DNA of 64,000 nucleotides from an uncultured Ignavibacteria bacterium (GCA_903862655.1 CAIOZA010000142.1:62001-126000); one strand, 5' to 3'; positions 8,258 to 18,402 are shown, counted from the stretch's first letter. Numbers and translations: made by a program. The notes: generated by a model from the letters alone, not told the origin.

Positions 8258-11200
8258 TTACTTTTTAATGAATTTCCTGGTTATATCATATTGTCCATTG
8301 CTTATTCTTACAAAATATGCACCAGCAGATAGATAGGATGAATTTATATTATATGAATAATCCAAAGTTGAATTGATTCTTTCGCTTAGGATTTCAGTGC
8401 CATTCAAATCAAACACTTGCATGCTAGATTGACCAAGTTCGAAATTAATTTTGATTGTTACATCCTTCTCGGTTGGATTAGGGAAGATTGAAACAAAATA
8501 GTCAAAATCCTGATCCGGGATAAAAGTTATATCACCAAGATTAAATGAGTATGAAATGCCCTTTCCAAAGTCAGGATTGAATGCTTTAAGGGGTTTTGAC
8601 TTAGGATCCAGGATTCTGATAAATCCTGATCCTTGCTCAGTATAAGCCCAATAAGAAAGTCCCATATTGTTGGCATCTAATAACTGAAGAGTATAACAGC
8701 CTTTGGGGAGTTTAAGAGTATCAAGATAATTGGTTTCTGGACTTAAGTCGGTCTTTGAAAAAACAACTTTATCATTGATATCTAAAACCTGATATGTGTA
8801 ATCAGAAGGACGTCGGTTAGTTTGATAATTTAAAATAATAGTTTCAGGGTATAGGTCAGGTAAATTGAAAAATGTCCAGAACTTATTTGTTTCGGGATTA
8901 TCATCCATTTTGGAATCTTCCAACCAAGCTTCCAATTCGAATTTTTTGTTTGCATCACCTATCCAGAAACTACTTCCGGGTATGGGTAGACTAATTGTTG
9001 ATTTTTCCTGCGAAAGTAGTTCACCATTCCAATTATAAATAAATTCCTGTCCACCTGATACTTTGTACTTGAACTTTATTGAATTGACCGTTTCTTTACC
9101 ATTATTTCTGATTTCAACCATAGGATTAGAACAGATAGGTTTTTTTCTGGAATAATATGGCTCTTTATTGGGTGTAATCACCTGATTGATCTCGATATCT
9201 TTATTGAATTTTAAGTCAGAATATTCAATTAGATCCATTGAAACTATATAATTTCCACTGCCCATACCTTGATTATTTGCCGGAACTTTTGAAATATCAT
9301 AATCGAGTTTTACAGAGTTACCAGAAATATTTTTAGTTATTTCAATTTCATGATCGCGCACTAAATCTCCAGGACACCAGCCTTCTCTCGAACCGGGCCA
9401 TGTGCCACCCTGAGGATAAACAGGATTAAGAGCACATTCATCATTGAGGAAAATATGCCAGGTCGATACAGTATTATCATTGACTAAAAAAGAGTGAGTG
9501 TTGTCTTTCCATTCGCAGCAGTGCGGATAGTTCCCATCATTACTTTGATGGCCATGACCTGTTAGCCTTGTTTTAACTTTAAATTGCTTTGCATTTTCAA
9601 AAAGCGGAACATTTACTGCTGAGAGCCTAATATTATCTGATAAATCTTTATATGAATATGAAGCAAACCCTCCCCATATTCTATTAATATTCAGAACGTC
9701 CCTTGGCGTGGTTCCTTTGATGAATAGGAATTTCAAATCTATCAATTCCTGCTGATTGCCAGCAGAAAGATCTACGTTTCCTTGTAGTAGGGGAGCATAG
9801 TCAGTAACATCATAAGTCCATGTAAAACCTGTTGGACCAAGATCCAAGTTAATACCATAAGGTGTAATAAATCTTCCAATTTCATATTGATCAGTTAATT
9901 CAAATGGGGGATTGTAGAATTTCAATTTGTAGTTTTTAAGGTTATTTTCAGGCGTTACTAAAGTTGAATCGATAATCTTTCCATCAGAATCGAATTTGTA
10001 CGTATAACCTGATTGCCAAACATATTGAACATTATCAGTAACTACTCCATTGCCCTGAACTTTATAGGTAATAATTGAAATTGGGGGGTTTGTGATATCA
10101 TAATTTATTACTGTTGAATCAAGTTGGGATGTATAAGTACCCCTCAAAAATTGGAGAGTTGGCACATTGGGCGAATCATTCACATTTAAGGAAACATTCT
10201 CAGGTAACATAGATACCCATTGGGGACATCCATAGAGTTTTGCCGGGTATTTACCTGTTAGCGATTCATCAGTTAATTCCGTTGATTTATCTAGATCCAT
10301 ACTATAATTAGCTACAAGATTATTATAATTTGGATGTGAAGAATTAATCTTCTGATCGAACCAGTTTGTAATTGTAGTTGCCTCTAAAGCTTCATTCCAC
10401 ACACGAATCTCATTTAACGCTCCTTTCATCGAAGAATTAGAACTAGAAACATCTGTCAAATTAAAAGCTTCAATGGTTTTGATTGTATTTGCTGGAATAT
10501 TGTCTGTATAAGTTAGTCCCCGTAGTTCGCCATTAACATATAATCTTATTCTATCTGAATTCTTTGCTTGGCTTCCGTCATAAACAAAAGCAATATGAGT
10601 CCACTCGTTTAAAACAATTGCTGAACCTGCATTAGCATAGGTGTTATTTCCATTGCGAATAATACAGTAAATCTGTCCAACTTTATCGCCTAACTCAATA
10701 TGAGTTGAATTCGTACCAAAAACTCTGTTCCAGTTTTCCCATTGATCAACTCTAACCCAGCCTTCTAATGTAAATTTCTGTGCATTAGCTAATTCTGAAA
10801 TTTTACCACATTCAACGTAATCATTGATACCATCGAATTGTAAAAAATTATCGGTAGTGTTTGTAATAAATGCTTTTGCAGAAGGTCTTCCCATCAAAAT
10901 TGGTGCTGTCCCTGATTTAAGTTCGAAACTAATGTCTATCATAATATTAGACATTCCAGTCCAATTAAAAGATTTGATAAGGTTAAAGTCGTTCCATCCG
11001 GAGTTTAGATTTCTTGTTTCTTCTTGATAAATAGTTACTAAAGAAGAATTAATAAAACTGAGTAGGGTGCCAACTGGTGCATTTCTAATTTTAATTGTAA
11101 AATTCTTAAGTGTGCCTCCAGCATCTTTTGCAAAAATTTTAATTCTGTCTATATTCCCTTTTGTGAAACCAAATGCCTTTAGTTCCTTTGAACTAATAAC

Positions 11201-11692
11201 AAATTGTGTTCGGTATAAGGGTGATCCGGTTGTCAATTCTGAAGAGTCAGCACCGATATTGAATGTTTCTTCATTAACCGAACTGCTGATTATCCTTGAA
11301 TAATATTTTTTCTGATAAGTTGATTTTGTTGGTTTTGAAGTAAATTGAATTGAATCAGGAGCTTCCCATCCTAATTTGAAATAAGGTGCTTCGTTCATGG
11401 TTGAATCGAACTTGCCTGTGTGTTTGTACACAACATGGTACGTAAGGTAATCCCATTCACCGCATGAATAGTTGTCTTGAGTAGTTCTTGGGTCACATTT
11501 TAGAGTATTTAGCATTAAAATCTTTCTAAATTGTCCGGGATTATCGGGGAATTTGTATGTTCCTCTTCTGCCAGTAATAGAATCGAATGAAAGGGTTTGT
11601 ACAACAATTGTATCTTGTGCAAACAGAAAATCCGGTAATAAAACACAAATAACAGCTAGAAAGAATTTTAGCTTTACTGATTTAGTCATCAT
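8258..11692 (-). CDS. PNGase F-related secreted protein with inserted LamG domain and T9SS tail
   Basis: This 1144-residue protein begins with a signal peptide (about 1-25). It then shows the first part of a PNGase F fold, with YSCGEWDYLTYHVVYKHTG near residue 81 matching the CDEWD catalytic-Asp region of Flavobacterium PNGase F. A 500-residue interruption follows, containing a LamG/concanavalin-like domain (about 280-470, FDGINDYVECG and LEGWVRVDQW). The fold resumes near residue 604 with EIGRFITPYG and continues through HCCEWKDNTH (second catalytic-Glu region, about 720) and GTWPGSREGWCPGD. A beta-rich region and a T9SS sorting tail (about 1060-1144, ending GQYDITRKFIKK) complete it. By family it would remove N-glycans from glycoproteins at or outside the cell surface. 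The Asp and one Glu are visible. I could not place the other catalytic Glu, so activity is uncertain. Confidence 0.83.
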   Translation of the reverse strand: MMTKSVKLKFFLAVICVLLPDFLFAQDTIVVQTLSFDSITGRRGTYKFPDNPGQFRKILMLNTLKCDPRTTQDNYSCGEWDYLTYHVVYKHTGKFDSTMNEAPYFKLGWEAPDSIQFTSKPTKSTYQKKYYSRIISSSVNEETFNIGADSSELTTGSPLYRTQFVISSKELKAFGFTKGNIDRIKIFAKDAGGTLKNFTIKIRNAPVGTLLSFINSSLVTIYQEETRNLNSGWNDFNLIKSFNWTGMSNIMIDISFELKSGTAPILMGRPSAKAFITNTTDNFLQFDGINDYVECGKISELANAQKFTLEGWVRVDQWENWNRVFGTNSTHIELGDKVGQIYCIIRNGNNTYANAGSAIVLNEWTHIAFVYDGSQAKNSDRIRLYVNGELRGLTYTDNIPANTIKTIEAFNLTDVSSSNSSMKGALNEIRVWNEALEATTITNWFDQKINSSHPNYNNLVANYSMDLDKSTELTDESLTGKYPAKLYGCPQWVSMLPENVSLNVNDSPNVPTLQFLRGTYTSQLDSTVINYDITNPPISIITYKVQGNGVVTDNVQYVWQSGYTYKFDSDGKIIDSTLVTPENNLKNYKLKFYNPPFELTDQYEIGRFITPYGINLDLGPTGFTWTYDVTDYAPLLQGNVDLSAGNQQELIDLKFLFIKGTTPRDVLNINRIWGGFASYSYKDLSDNIRLSAVNVPLFENAKQFKVKTRLTGHGHQSNDGNYPHCCEWKDNTHSFLVNDNTVSTWHIFLNDECALNPVYPQGGTWPGSREGWCPGDLVRDHEIEITKNISGNSVKLDYDISKVPANNQGMGSGNYIVSMDLIEYSDLKFNKDIEINQVITPNKEPYYSRKKPICSNPMVEIRNNGKETVNSIKFKYKVSGGQEFIYNWNGELLSQEKSTISLPIPGSSFWIGDANKKFELEAWLEDSKMDDNPETNKFWTFFNLPDLYPETIILNYQTNRRPSDYTYQVLDINDKVVFSKTDLSPETNYLDTLKLPKGCYTLQLLDANNMGLSYWAYTEQGSGFIRILDPKSKPLKAFNPDFGKGISYSFNLGDITFIPDQDFDYFVSIFPNPTEKDVTIKINFELGQSSMQVFDLNGTEILSERINSTLDYSYNINSSYLSAGAYFVRISNGQYDITRKFIKK

Positions 11693-11784
11693 ATTAAATC
11701 CATATTGTAATTTAAAATAATATATTAAACAAAATTAATAATTCCGGACTAAATTTTTATTAAATATTATTATTTAAGTCAAAA

Positions 11785-11809
11785 AAAAGACCGCTTTTAG
11801 CGGTCTTTT
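11785..11809 (-). terminator. Intrinsic terminator of the Spy-like gene
   Basis: A 10-bp stem AAAAGACCGC/GCGGTCTTTT with a five-base loop is followed on the minus strand by eight T. It lies just downstream of the minus-strand lipoprotein gene. Confidence 0.85.
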
Positions 11810-11838
11810 GAAAATTCACAATAAATCTTCTGAATAAT

Positions 11839-12540
11839 TTACAGTGTTTCACATGGTAATTTTTGCTTTGCAACCCATGCATCAAATTTTTCAATTTGTT
11901 TAGGATCTGTTAATGTTGCTCTAATTTCTATATAAAGATTTTTGAGGCAATTACAGAGAGCAGTTTTATCAATTGTAGCATCTAAATCAGTTTTCAATTG
12001 TTTGTTGATAGCGTCAAGTTCAGTTTTTGCAGCTGCTCTAGTCATTGTACCAGCTTTAACTGCAGCAATAATCGGTTCTCTTGCGGCTTTAGCTGCATCA
12101 ACTGCTGCTTTTCTTGCAGCAGCACCTGCATCCATAACACCTTTTACGCAGTCATGGTATGTGGGCATTAAATCACCGATTGTTGTCATTTGTTCTCTTG
12201 TTAATCTAAGATCCCAAAGTAACATACGAAGCTTAAAGCCTGGACCCATTCTGTCTTTCATTCCGCCCATTCCGCCTTTATCGTCTGGACGTCCATCCCC
12301 TGGTTTGCATCCATCAATGAATTGCTGAGGATAAACCTGAAGGTCATTAGACAAATCGCCATAAACTGTAAATTCATTTGCATCAAATGCATTCATAGTT
12401 GCATCTGAAACAATTTGGTTACCGTTCATCATCTGCATATTTTGAGCAGGATTAACGGAGTCGTTTTTGCAGGAATAAACTCCAATTACCATTGCAATTG
12501 TAAAAATTGCAAAGAGGCTGGAAAATAATACTTTTTTCAT
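11839..12540 (-). CDS. Lipoprotein with Spy/CpxP-like helical domain
   Basis: This 233-residue protein has a signal peptide ending in a Bacteroidota-type lipobox (VIGVYSCKND, Cys near 24). A Gly/Met/Asp-rich linker (DDKGGMGGMKDRMG) precedes a helical domain from about residue 105. That domain opens with LRLTREQMTTIGDLM, similar to the LTxxQ motif of Spy/CpxP/CnrX periplasmic proteins. A long Ala-rich helix and a conserved-looking CNCLKNLYIEIRATLTDPKQIEKF end follow. It is probably an envelope stress or metal-responsive periplasmic protein or chaperone. The family link rests on one motif and the helical character. It is transcribed divergently from the receiver-kinase at 12795. Confidence 0.6.
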   Translation of the reverse strand: MKKVLFSSLFAIFTIAMVIGVYSCKNDSVNPAQNMQMMNGNQIVSDATMNAFDANEFTVYGDLSNDLQVYPQQFIDGCKPGDGRPDDKGGMGGMKDRMGPGFKLRMLLWDLRLTREQMTTIGDLMPTYHDCVKGVMDAGAAARKAAVDAAKAAREPIIAAVKAGTMTRAAAKTELDAINKQLKTDLDATIDKTALCNCLKNLYIEIRATLTDPKQIEKFDAWVAKQKLPCETL

Positions 12541-12794
12541 AGAGACCTCAAGAATAATTAAAAAATAAAAAAAATCATGTCATTGTGTTCTGTATGCAAT
12601 TACACAAGTTAAATTCATTTGTTAGAAGAATTTTCCGAAAATTATGATTAAAATTTCAAAGATTAAATTCTAACTAGCTAGCATTCAGTTTTCAAATGTA
12701 TAGACAAAATAATTTTACTTTGGTTTAATTTTACTAGTAATATTTTTTAAATTTCTTTATTTTGAGAAAATATTTTAAGTGATAATAGAAAAAT

Positions 12795-13886
12795 ATGGAT
12801 GCAAAAAGGAAATATAAGATACTGATTATAGAAGATGATTCAATTGTTTTAGCAAATCTGGGCTATATTTTTGAGTTGGAAGATTATAATGTTGTAAAGG
12901 CTGTAAATGGCATTGATGGCTTAGATAAAGCCACAACTGAACAACCTGATTTAATCGTTTGCGACATCTCAATGCCAGGAATGGATGGGTATCAGGTATT
13001 AGAAAAATTAAAAAGCAATCCAGAAACATTTAGTATACCATTTATTTTTCTTACTGCAAGGGTTGATAAAGCAGATCAAAGGCTTGGTATGCAGATGGGA
13101 GCCGATGATTATATCACTAAACCATTCGAGGCGGATGATATTTTAAATGCAATACAATCAAGACTACAAAAATATGAAAATCAACGAAAAACTTATGAAT
13201 CAAGAATAGACAGCATTAAAAATGTTGTATCTACTACTCTTCCTCATGAGCTTAGGTCACCACTTAATTCAATTCTTGGTTTTACACAAATCATGAAATC
13301 TAACTTCAGAGAACTGACTGAAGACGACATCATGATTATGTTGAATAATATTGAGAATGCAGGTAAGAGGATCTTGAGACTTATTGTTAACTATCTCTTC
13401 TTCAATAGACTAATGCATCAACCGGATACTTTTGTTATAAAGGATCAGGGCGTGTTGTCAACTTCCATGTATATTAATACTAAATCTATGGAGATAGCAA
13501 AAAACTATATGCGTGAATCTGATTTAAAGCTGGATGTTGAAAACGCCTCGGTAAGATTGCCTGATGAATGCTTTCTTAAATTGGTTGAAGAAATTACTGA
13601 CAATGCTTTTAAATTCTCTCAACCTGGTTCTGAAATCAATGTAACCGGAAAGAAAATTGATAACCTATATTACTTGACCGTGGCTAATTTTGGAGTGGAA
13701 TTTACCTCGGAACAATTCAGTCAGATTTCTGCTTTTGTTCAATTCGACAGAATAAAGTATGAACAACAGGGATCGGGTATGGGACTTGCCATTGTTCAAA
13801 AAATTCTCAACTTATTTGCTGGAAAGCTGGAGATGTATTCGTCTCAGGATAGCAAGACGGTGGTTGTTGCTGTCATTCCAATGTAA
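12795..13886 (+). CDS. Receiver-histidine kinase hybrid (REC-HisKA-HATPase)
   Basis: This cytosolic 363-residue protein has no membrane segment or output domain. An N-terminal receiver (about 7-125) has acidic residues IIEDDS, phosphoacceptor Asp in LIVCDISMPGMDGYQ and Lys in YITKPFEADD. The HisKA box is TLPHELRSPLNSILGF (His near 155). The ATPase domain has N-box EITDNAFKFSQ and G-box GSGMGLAIVQKIL. The inverted order (receiver before kinase) is typical of relay proteins that take phosphate from another kinase or are tuned by it. A second protein of the same length and architecture is at 58740. The partner is unknown. Confidence 0.9.
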   Translation: MDAKRKYKILIIEDDSIVLANLGYIFELEDYNVVKAVNGIDGLDKATTEQPDLIVCDISMPGMDGYQVLEKLKSNPETFSIPFIFLTARVDKADQRLGMQMGADDYITKPFEADDILNAIQSRLQKYENQRKTYESRIDSIKNVVSTTLPHELRSPLNSILGFTQIMKSNFRELTEDDIMIMLNNIENAGKRILRLIVNYLFFNRLMHQPDTFVIKDQGVLSTSMYINTKSMEIAKNYMRESDLKLDVENASVRLPDECFLKLVEEITDNAFKFSQPGSEINVTGKKIDNLYYLTVANFGVEFTSEQFSQISAFVQFDRIKYEQQGSGMGLAIVQKILNLFAGKLEMYSSQDSKTVVVAVIPM

Positions 13887-13902
13887 GTAAATTTCACTAC
13901 AT

Positions 13903-16308
13903 TTAATTTTTCAATAAATCTTTTGTTTTTTTTGTGTAATTTTTATTTATAGAATCAGAGTTCAATATATCTTTGATTATTTCTTTATATTTATTTTGTT
14001 GATAAAAATACAACAAAGCCTCTTTGGCAGCATTACTAACCTTGAAGTTCCAATAGCAGAAAGCATCAATAATATTAATTCCTACTTCCTTATCAAAATA
14101 GTTCAGTCTTTTTAAAGCAGTAATTGAATTGATTCTGGTTTCAAATTCATAACTAGGGGATGTATATTTTTTCAATTCATCAATATACTCCTTCTTACCT
14201 GAACCAATAGCTATTTCTAGCCATTTCATTCTTACGTTCTTACCTCGCCATCCTTCTTCTTTTCCGACTATATCTAGATACAAATCGATATCTTTTGGAT
14301 AGGATATGGTTAGGTTTTGAAGCGCATATTCAATATTTGCAAAGGAAGTATCCTTGAGAAGCTTTTCGTAATCACGTCTTATTTCTATGTTAATATCAGT
14401 TACATTGTCAACAACAGCTCTTCTTACCAAGGCATCAGAATCATAAATTGCAGCTTTAATATTTCTCAACGATGTTGAATTATCATCTTTTGAAATTTGG
14501 TTTAAAATTTCGCTTTTAGTTAGATGAAACTTTTCATTTTTATATAAACTGTTCAGTAAATTCCGCTTCTTTTCAATTGGAATACTTCTAAGCTCAACAA
14601 GAGCATCATACCTGTCAATCATATCCGGAGATTTAGTGGCTTGTGCCGCTAACTCAGCATATTCTCGGGTGAATGTCAATTTTTTCAAAACTTTATTAGC
14701 CGGATCAAATAAAACAAAATCAATATTCTTTCTTTGAGGATTGGGAATGTTGATTATATTAAGCTTATCATTAATCCATACGCGAGCTGTATCAAACGAG
14801 CCATCCCGATAGTATACAAAAATTTCAATTGGCATTTTGAATAATCCAACTAACTCATCAGTTTGGTGAATCTGTTCAACTGTTACTTGGGTATTTCTTA
14901 ATAAGTTTTCTTCATCTTCTGATTTATATGAAACTTTGTAATGAGGTTCACCACCACGATATATCCATTCCTCGAAAAACCAATCAAGATTCATCCCTGT
15001 TGTGGTGTAAATAGAACGCAATAGATCTGGAGTTTCTGCATAATTATGTTGAAATTTATTTAAATAGCTCTTAATCGATAAATTGAAATAATTATCCCCT
15101 AAAACATATCGAAGCATATCTAGCACCAGCGATCCTTTCTGGTAAATTCTATTTGTACCGGCTCTGCTTGACGCAAGTGGATAGTTATTTGTTTTTGCTT
15201 CGCTAAATGCTTTATCCATCTCGAGTCTTCGGTCGTTCTGATAGTATTCTATCCCAAAAATACTTTTTTCAAATTGTTTTGCGTAATAAGTAGCGAAACT
15301 CTCAGTCAACCAGACATCTTTTGGGGTGAGATGAGAAATACAGTTTCCGAACCATTGATGAGCCAGTTCGTGAGCATTAACGTTAATATAATTTCTCTGC
15401 CAATATGCCCTTCGGTTGATTACCATGTAATCTCCAAAGATAGTAGATGTTGTTGTCTCCATTGCTCCAAAGAGATAATCGTGAACAGGTGCTTGTCTGT
15501 AAAGTTCGTATGGATAATTGAAACCTAATTCTTTTTCGAAAAAGTCGACCATTTCAGCTGAGTACTGGTACGTATCATCAAACCTGTCAGCTTGGTCAGG
15601 ATATATCCAGAGTTCTACAGGTAAACCGGATTTTGTAGTTTTAGTTTTGAATTCGTAGTCACCAATAACCAATGCTGTCGAAAAGAAAGGATGGTTCTTA
15701 TTCATTCGATAATGCCATGTCTTCGTTCCATTAGAGCTATCTTTCACTTCAATCCGAACACCATTTGAAAAAACTTTATATTTTGAGTCAAAATTGACAT
15801 ACATATCAACAGTCAATCTGTCATCAATAAAAGGGAGCCAATTATGTGGGCGGTGAGCCCAAATCTGCTTCCTTTTGATATTTAATGGATCATTCCAGCC
15901 AACAAAATATATTGGACCTTCTTCAGGAGAAGCTTCATAATTGAAGATAATATGATATTCTTTATTATGCTCCAGCTTTGTTTTTGGGTAGATGATGACA
16001 TCACGATCGGTAGTCCTGTATGTGATATCGACATTGGGAATGGATATAGAAAAGAATTTAAAAGAAGGAGCATAGAAAACTATAGAATCAGTTTGAAATC
16101 TTTTTGTCAGAACTGTAAAATCGGTTTGAGCTATGATTTTATTCCTTTTAGGCTCGATTGATATATTGGCATCGAGATGAATCAACTTTACAATTAATTC
16201 AACAGGTTCATTAGCTGTTTCATTGAAGTAAGATTTGCTAAGTTGCTGTGCGAATGTGATAAGGCTGCTTAGCAAAATAATTATTATTAATATTTTCAGT
16301 TTTCTCAT
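13903..16308 (-). CDS. M1-family zinc aminopeptidase with C-terminal helical repeats
   Basis: This is a secreted zinc metallopeptidase of about 801 residues. The exopeptidase motif GAMETTTST precedes the zinc site HELAHQWFGN (near residue 308), and the third ligand Glu is in WLTESFATYYAKQ. The N-terminal beta saddle and thermolysin-like domain are complete. The last 250 residues are helical and HEAT-like (SPDMIDRYDALVELRSI onward). It removes N-terminal amino acids from peptides. I chose the ATG at 16308 over the ORF-track start at 16371 because the protein then begins with a standard signal peptide (MRKLKILIIIILLSSLITFAQ). The longer form would add 21 polar residues in front of it. It is convergent with the receiver-kinase, 16 bases away. 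Confidence 0.92.
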   Translation of the reverse strand: MRKLKILIIIILLSSLITFAQQLSKSYFNETANEPVELIVKLIHLDANISIEPKRNKIIAQTDFTVLTKRFQTDSIVFYAPSFKFFSISIPNVDITYRTTDRDVIIYPKTKLEHNKEYHIIFNYEASPEEGPIYFVGWNDPLNIKRKQIWAHRPHNWLPFIDDRLTVDMYVNFDSKYKVFSNGVRIEVKDSSNGTKTWHYRMNKNHPFFSTALVIGDYEFKTKTTKSGLPVELWIYPDQADRFDDTYQYSAEMVDFFEKELGFNYPYELYRQAPVHDYLFGAMETTTSTIFGDYMVINRRAYWQRNYINVNAHELAHQWFGNCISHLTPKDVWLTESFATYYAKQFEKSIFGIEYYQNDRRLEMDKAFSEAKTNNYPLASSRAGTNRIYQKGSLVLDMLRYVLGDNYFNLSIKSYLNKFQHNYAETPDLLRSIYTTTGMNLDWFFEEWIYRGGEPHYKVSYKSEDEENLLRNTQVTVEQIHQTDELVGLFKMPIEIFVYYRDGSFDTARVWINDKLNIINIPNPQRKNIDFVLFDPANKVLKKLTFTREYAELAAQATKSPDMIDRYDALVELRSIPIEKKRNLLNSLYKNEKFHLTKSEILNQISKDDNSTSLRNIKAAIYDSDALVRRAVVDNVTDINIEIRRDYEKLLKDTSFANIEYALQNLTISYPKDIDLYLDIVGKEEGWRGKNVRMKWLEIAIGSGKKEYIDELKKYTSPSYEFETRINSITALKRLNYFDKEVGINIIDAFCYWNFKVSNAAKEALLYFYQQNKYKEIIKDILNSDSINKNYTKKTKDLLKN

Positions 16309-16442
16309 CTTAAATGCCAAGTTTTTATTGGTTAGAATTTTAATTTTGTTATTAAAGCTTGAAATGTGCAATTAGTTAAACAACAAATTAAGATAAATAT
16401 ATATTTTTTTAGCTGAAAATTAAAAATTTATTCAAATTTCCT

Positions 16443-16450
16443 TATATTTG
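16443..16450 (+). promoter_or_regulatory. Possible Bacteroidota-type -7 element before etfB
   Basis: TATATTTG matches the TAnnTTTG -7 consensus known for Bacteroidota and lies 37 bases before the etfB ATG. No convincing -33 TTTG is seen, so this is only a candidate. Confidence 0.35.
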
Positions 16451-16487
16451 CAAACTTATAGATTTTAGAATTTTTGGAGTAACTTTA

Positions 16488-17234
16488 ATGAATATTTTAG
16501 TTTGTATTTCACGAGTACCTGATACTGCCTCGAGAGTCATTGTTGGGTCTGATGGGAAAACTATTGACCCTCAAGGCATTAAGTATATAGTAAACCCTTA
16601 TGATGAAATTGCTTTGGAAGAAGGACTTCGTCTTCGCGAGAAAAACGGTGGTACAGTTACTGCATTAACTGTTGGTGGAGAAAGTTCAAAGGAACAATTA
16701 CGTACTGCATTAGCTATGGGTGTAGATTCAGCAGTTATTGTCAAAACTGATTCGAGTTTTGATTCCTTTTTTGTTGCAAATAATATCTCAGAATACGCAA
16801 AATCAATTAATCCTGATATCATTTTATTAGGAAAGCAGAGTGTCGATTTTGATTCTTTGCAGGTACCATCAATACTTGGAGAATTATTGGGACTTCCTTC
16901 AGTGTCAGTTGTTACAAAACTGGCAATTGAAGGTAATACTGTTACTGCTGAACGGGAAATCGAAGGAGGTAAAGAGGTTGTTGAAACTTCATTGCCTTGT
17001 ATTATAAGTGCTCAAAAAGGTTTAAATGATCCAAGGTATCCTAAATTACCAGATATTATGAAAGCTAAATCTAAACCAATTGAAGAAAAGGATGCTGTTA
17101 ACTCAGATGAAAGAGTTACAGTAATGGGGATTGAAATTCCATTAAAGAAAAGAGCTGGAATTATTCTGGGTGGTGAAGATAAGGATATCGATGAAGTTGT
17201 TCGTTTACTTCACGAAGAATCCAAAGTTATTTAA
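16488..17234 (+). CDS. etfB: Electron transfer flavoprotein, beta subunit
   Basis: This is the 248-residue ETF small subunit, which pairs with EtfA to carry electrons from acyl-CoA and related dehydrogenases to the quinone pool. It starts MNILVCISRVPDTASRV and has YDEIALEEGLRLREKNGG, the AMP/adenine-binding region GVDSAVIVKTD and IILLGKQSVDFDSLQVPSILGELLGLP, all characteristic of EtfB. ILAGK-type residues appear as ILLGKQ. etfA follows after 32 bases with the standard B-A order. No dehydrogenase or ETF-quinone oxidoreductase gene is adjacent; a crotonase lies 4 kb downstream on the other strand. Confidence 0.94.
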   Translation: MNILVCISRVPDTASRVIVGSDGKTIDPQGIKYIVNPYDEIALEEGLRLREKNGGTVTALTVGGESSKEQLRTALAMGVDSAVIVKTDSSFDSFFVANNISEYAKSINPDIILLGKQSVDFDSLQVPSILGELLGLPSVSVVTKLAIEGNTVTAEREIEGGKEVVETSLPCIISAQKGLNDPRYPKLPDIMKAKSKPIEEKDAVNSDERVTVMGIEIPLKKRAGIILGGEDKDIDEVVRLLHEESKVI

Positions 17235-17266
17235 TTATTATTTGACAACAAGAAAGTGAAATCAAT

Positions 17267-18223
17267 ATGAATAAAATATTAGTATATCTTGAAGGCAATA
17301 AAGTAGAACTGAAGCGTGCATCCTACGAAATCGTTTCTGCCGCCCGTACTTTTGGACTACCTGTAATCGGATTAATAATAAATGTTGTTGAATCTCAAGT
17401 TCAGATTGCAGCAGAATATGGATTGAAAGAATGTATCATTGCTAACTCTCCAACTCTTAATAATTATTCCTCAACTGCTTATGCCTCTATTATTGCCGAA
17501 ACAGCCAAATCAAATGGATGCGACGTGATTTTATTCGCCGGTAATGCAGCAGGATTGGAGCTTGCCCCGAGAGTATCTGCGAAACTCGATGCAGGTTATA
17601 TATCAGATTGTGTGAAGCTTGAAGTCGCAAATGGGAACTTCATTGCCAAAAAACCTGTTTATGGCGGAAAAGCTCAGATCATTGCTAAAATTAATACTGA
17701 AAATAAAGTCTTTTCACTGAGACCCAATGTTTTCACAGCTACAACAGAACCTGCAAGTCTAAGTATCACTACAGTAACATCTTCAATAGGTGAAGCCGAT
17801 GCAACTTCAAAAGTTATTAATCTTGCCAAGAATGAAGGCAAGCTTGATGTCCTTGAAGCTGATGTCGTTGTGTCCGCCGGCCGTGGAATAAAGGGACCAG
17901 AAAACTATATTCTTATAGAAAATCTTGCAGAAGTCTTTGGTGGAGCAGTTGGTGCTTCCCGAGCAGTTGTCGATGCAGGATGGCGACCACACGGGGAGCA
18001 AGTGGGGCAAACAGGTAAAACAGTTTCTCCGACTTTATATATTGCAGCTGGTATATCCGGTGCTGTACAGCATATGGCTGGTATGTCCACATCAAAAGTT
18101 ATTCTTGCAATTAACAAAGATAAAGATGCACCAATATTCAAAGTATGTGATTATGGACTAGTTGGTGATCTTTTTGAAGTAATACCTAAGCTTACCGAGA
18201 AAATTAAAGCTATCAAAGGTTAA
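17267..18223 (+). CDS. etfA: Electron transfer flavoprotein, alpha subunit
   Basis: This 318-residue FAD-binding ETF subunit has the C-terminal FAD domain with the family signature: AEVFGGAVGASRAVVDAGWRP, GQTGKTVSPTLYIAAGISGAVQHMAGM and INKDKDAPIFKVCDYGLVGDL. The N-terminal domain resembles EtfB. It forms the heterodimer with the upstream EtfB. A strong terminator lies directly behind it. Motifs match the simple respiratory type; there is no ferredoxin domain of the kind fused to some bifurcating EtfA proteins. Confidence 0.95.
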   Translation: MNKILVYLEGNKVELKRASYEIVSAARTFGLPVIGLIINVVESQVQIAAEYGLKECIIANSPTLNNYSSTAYASIIAETAKSNGCDVILFAGNAAGLELAPRVSAKLDAGYISDCVKLEVANGNFIAKKPVYGGKAQIIAKINTENKVFSLRPNVFTATTEPASLSITTVTSSIGEADATSKVINLAKNEGKLDVLEADVVVSAGRGIKGPENYILIENLAEVFGGAVGASRAVVDAGWRPHGEQVGQTGKTVSPTLYIAAGISGAVQHMAGMSTSKVILAINKDKDAPIFKVCDYGLVGDLFEVIPKLTEKIKAIKG

Positions 18224-18238
18224 AATAAATCTGTCCCT

Positions 18239-18278
18239 ATCCCAATTTGTTATAGCTAGCAAATTGGGATTTTTTTTA
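18239..18278 (+). terminator. Intrinsic terminator of etfBA
   Basis: An 11-bp stem ATCCCAATTTG/CAAATTGGGAT with a 10-base loop is followed by a T-tract of eight or more. Confidence 0.9.
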
Positions 18279-18402
18279 TTTACGTCCGATTTATCTTTTG
18301 ATTTCTGATTTAATATTTGTAGTTTTAAATTACTGCAATAATCGTTATACTTATACAGTCAATAACATAGTAAAAGAACCGAAATAGAATTGAGCAAAAT
18401 AA

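Noticed and set aside
11942-12328. ORF of 128 residues on the plus strand
   Set aside because: It lies wholly inside the antisense of the Spy-like lipoprotein gene, is composed of Ala/Ser/Pro-type shadow sequence and has no family motif.
16309-16371. 21-residue extension of the M1 aminopeptidase
   Set aside because: It would place polar residues before a standard signal peptide, so the internal ATG is more likely.
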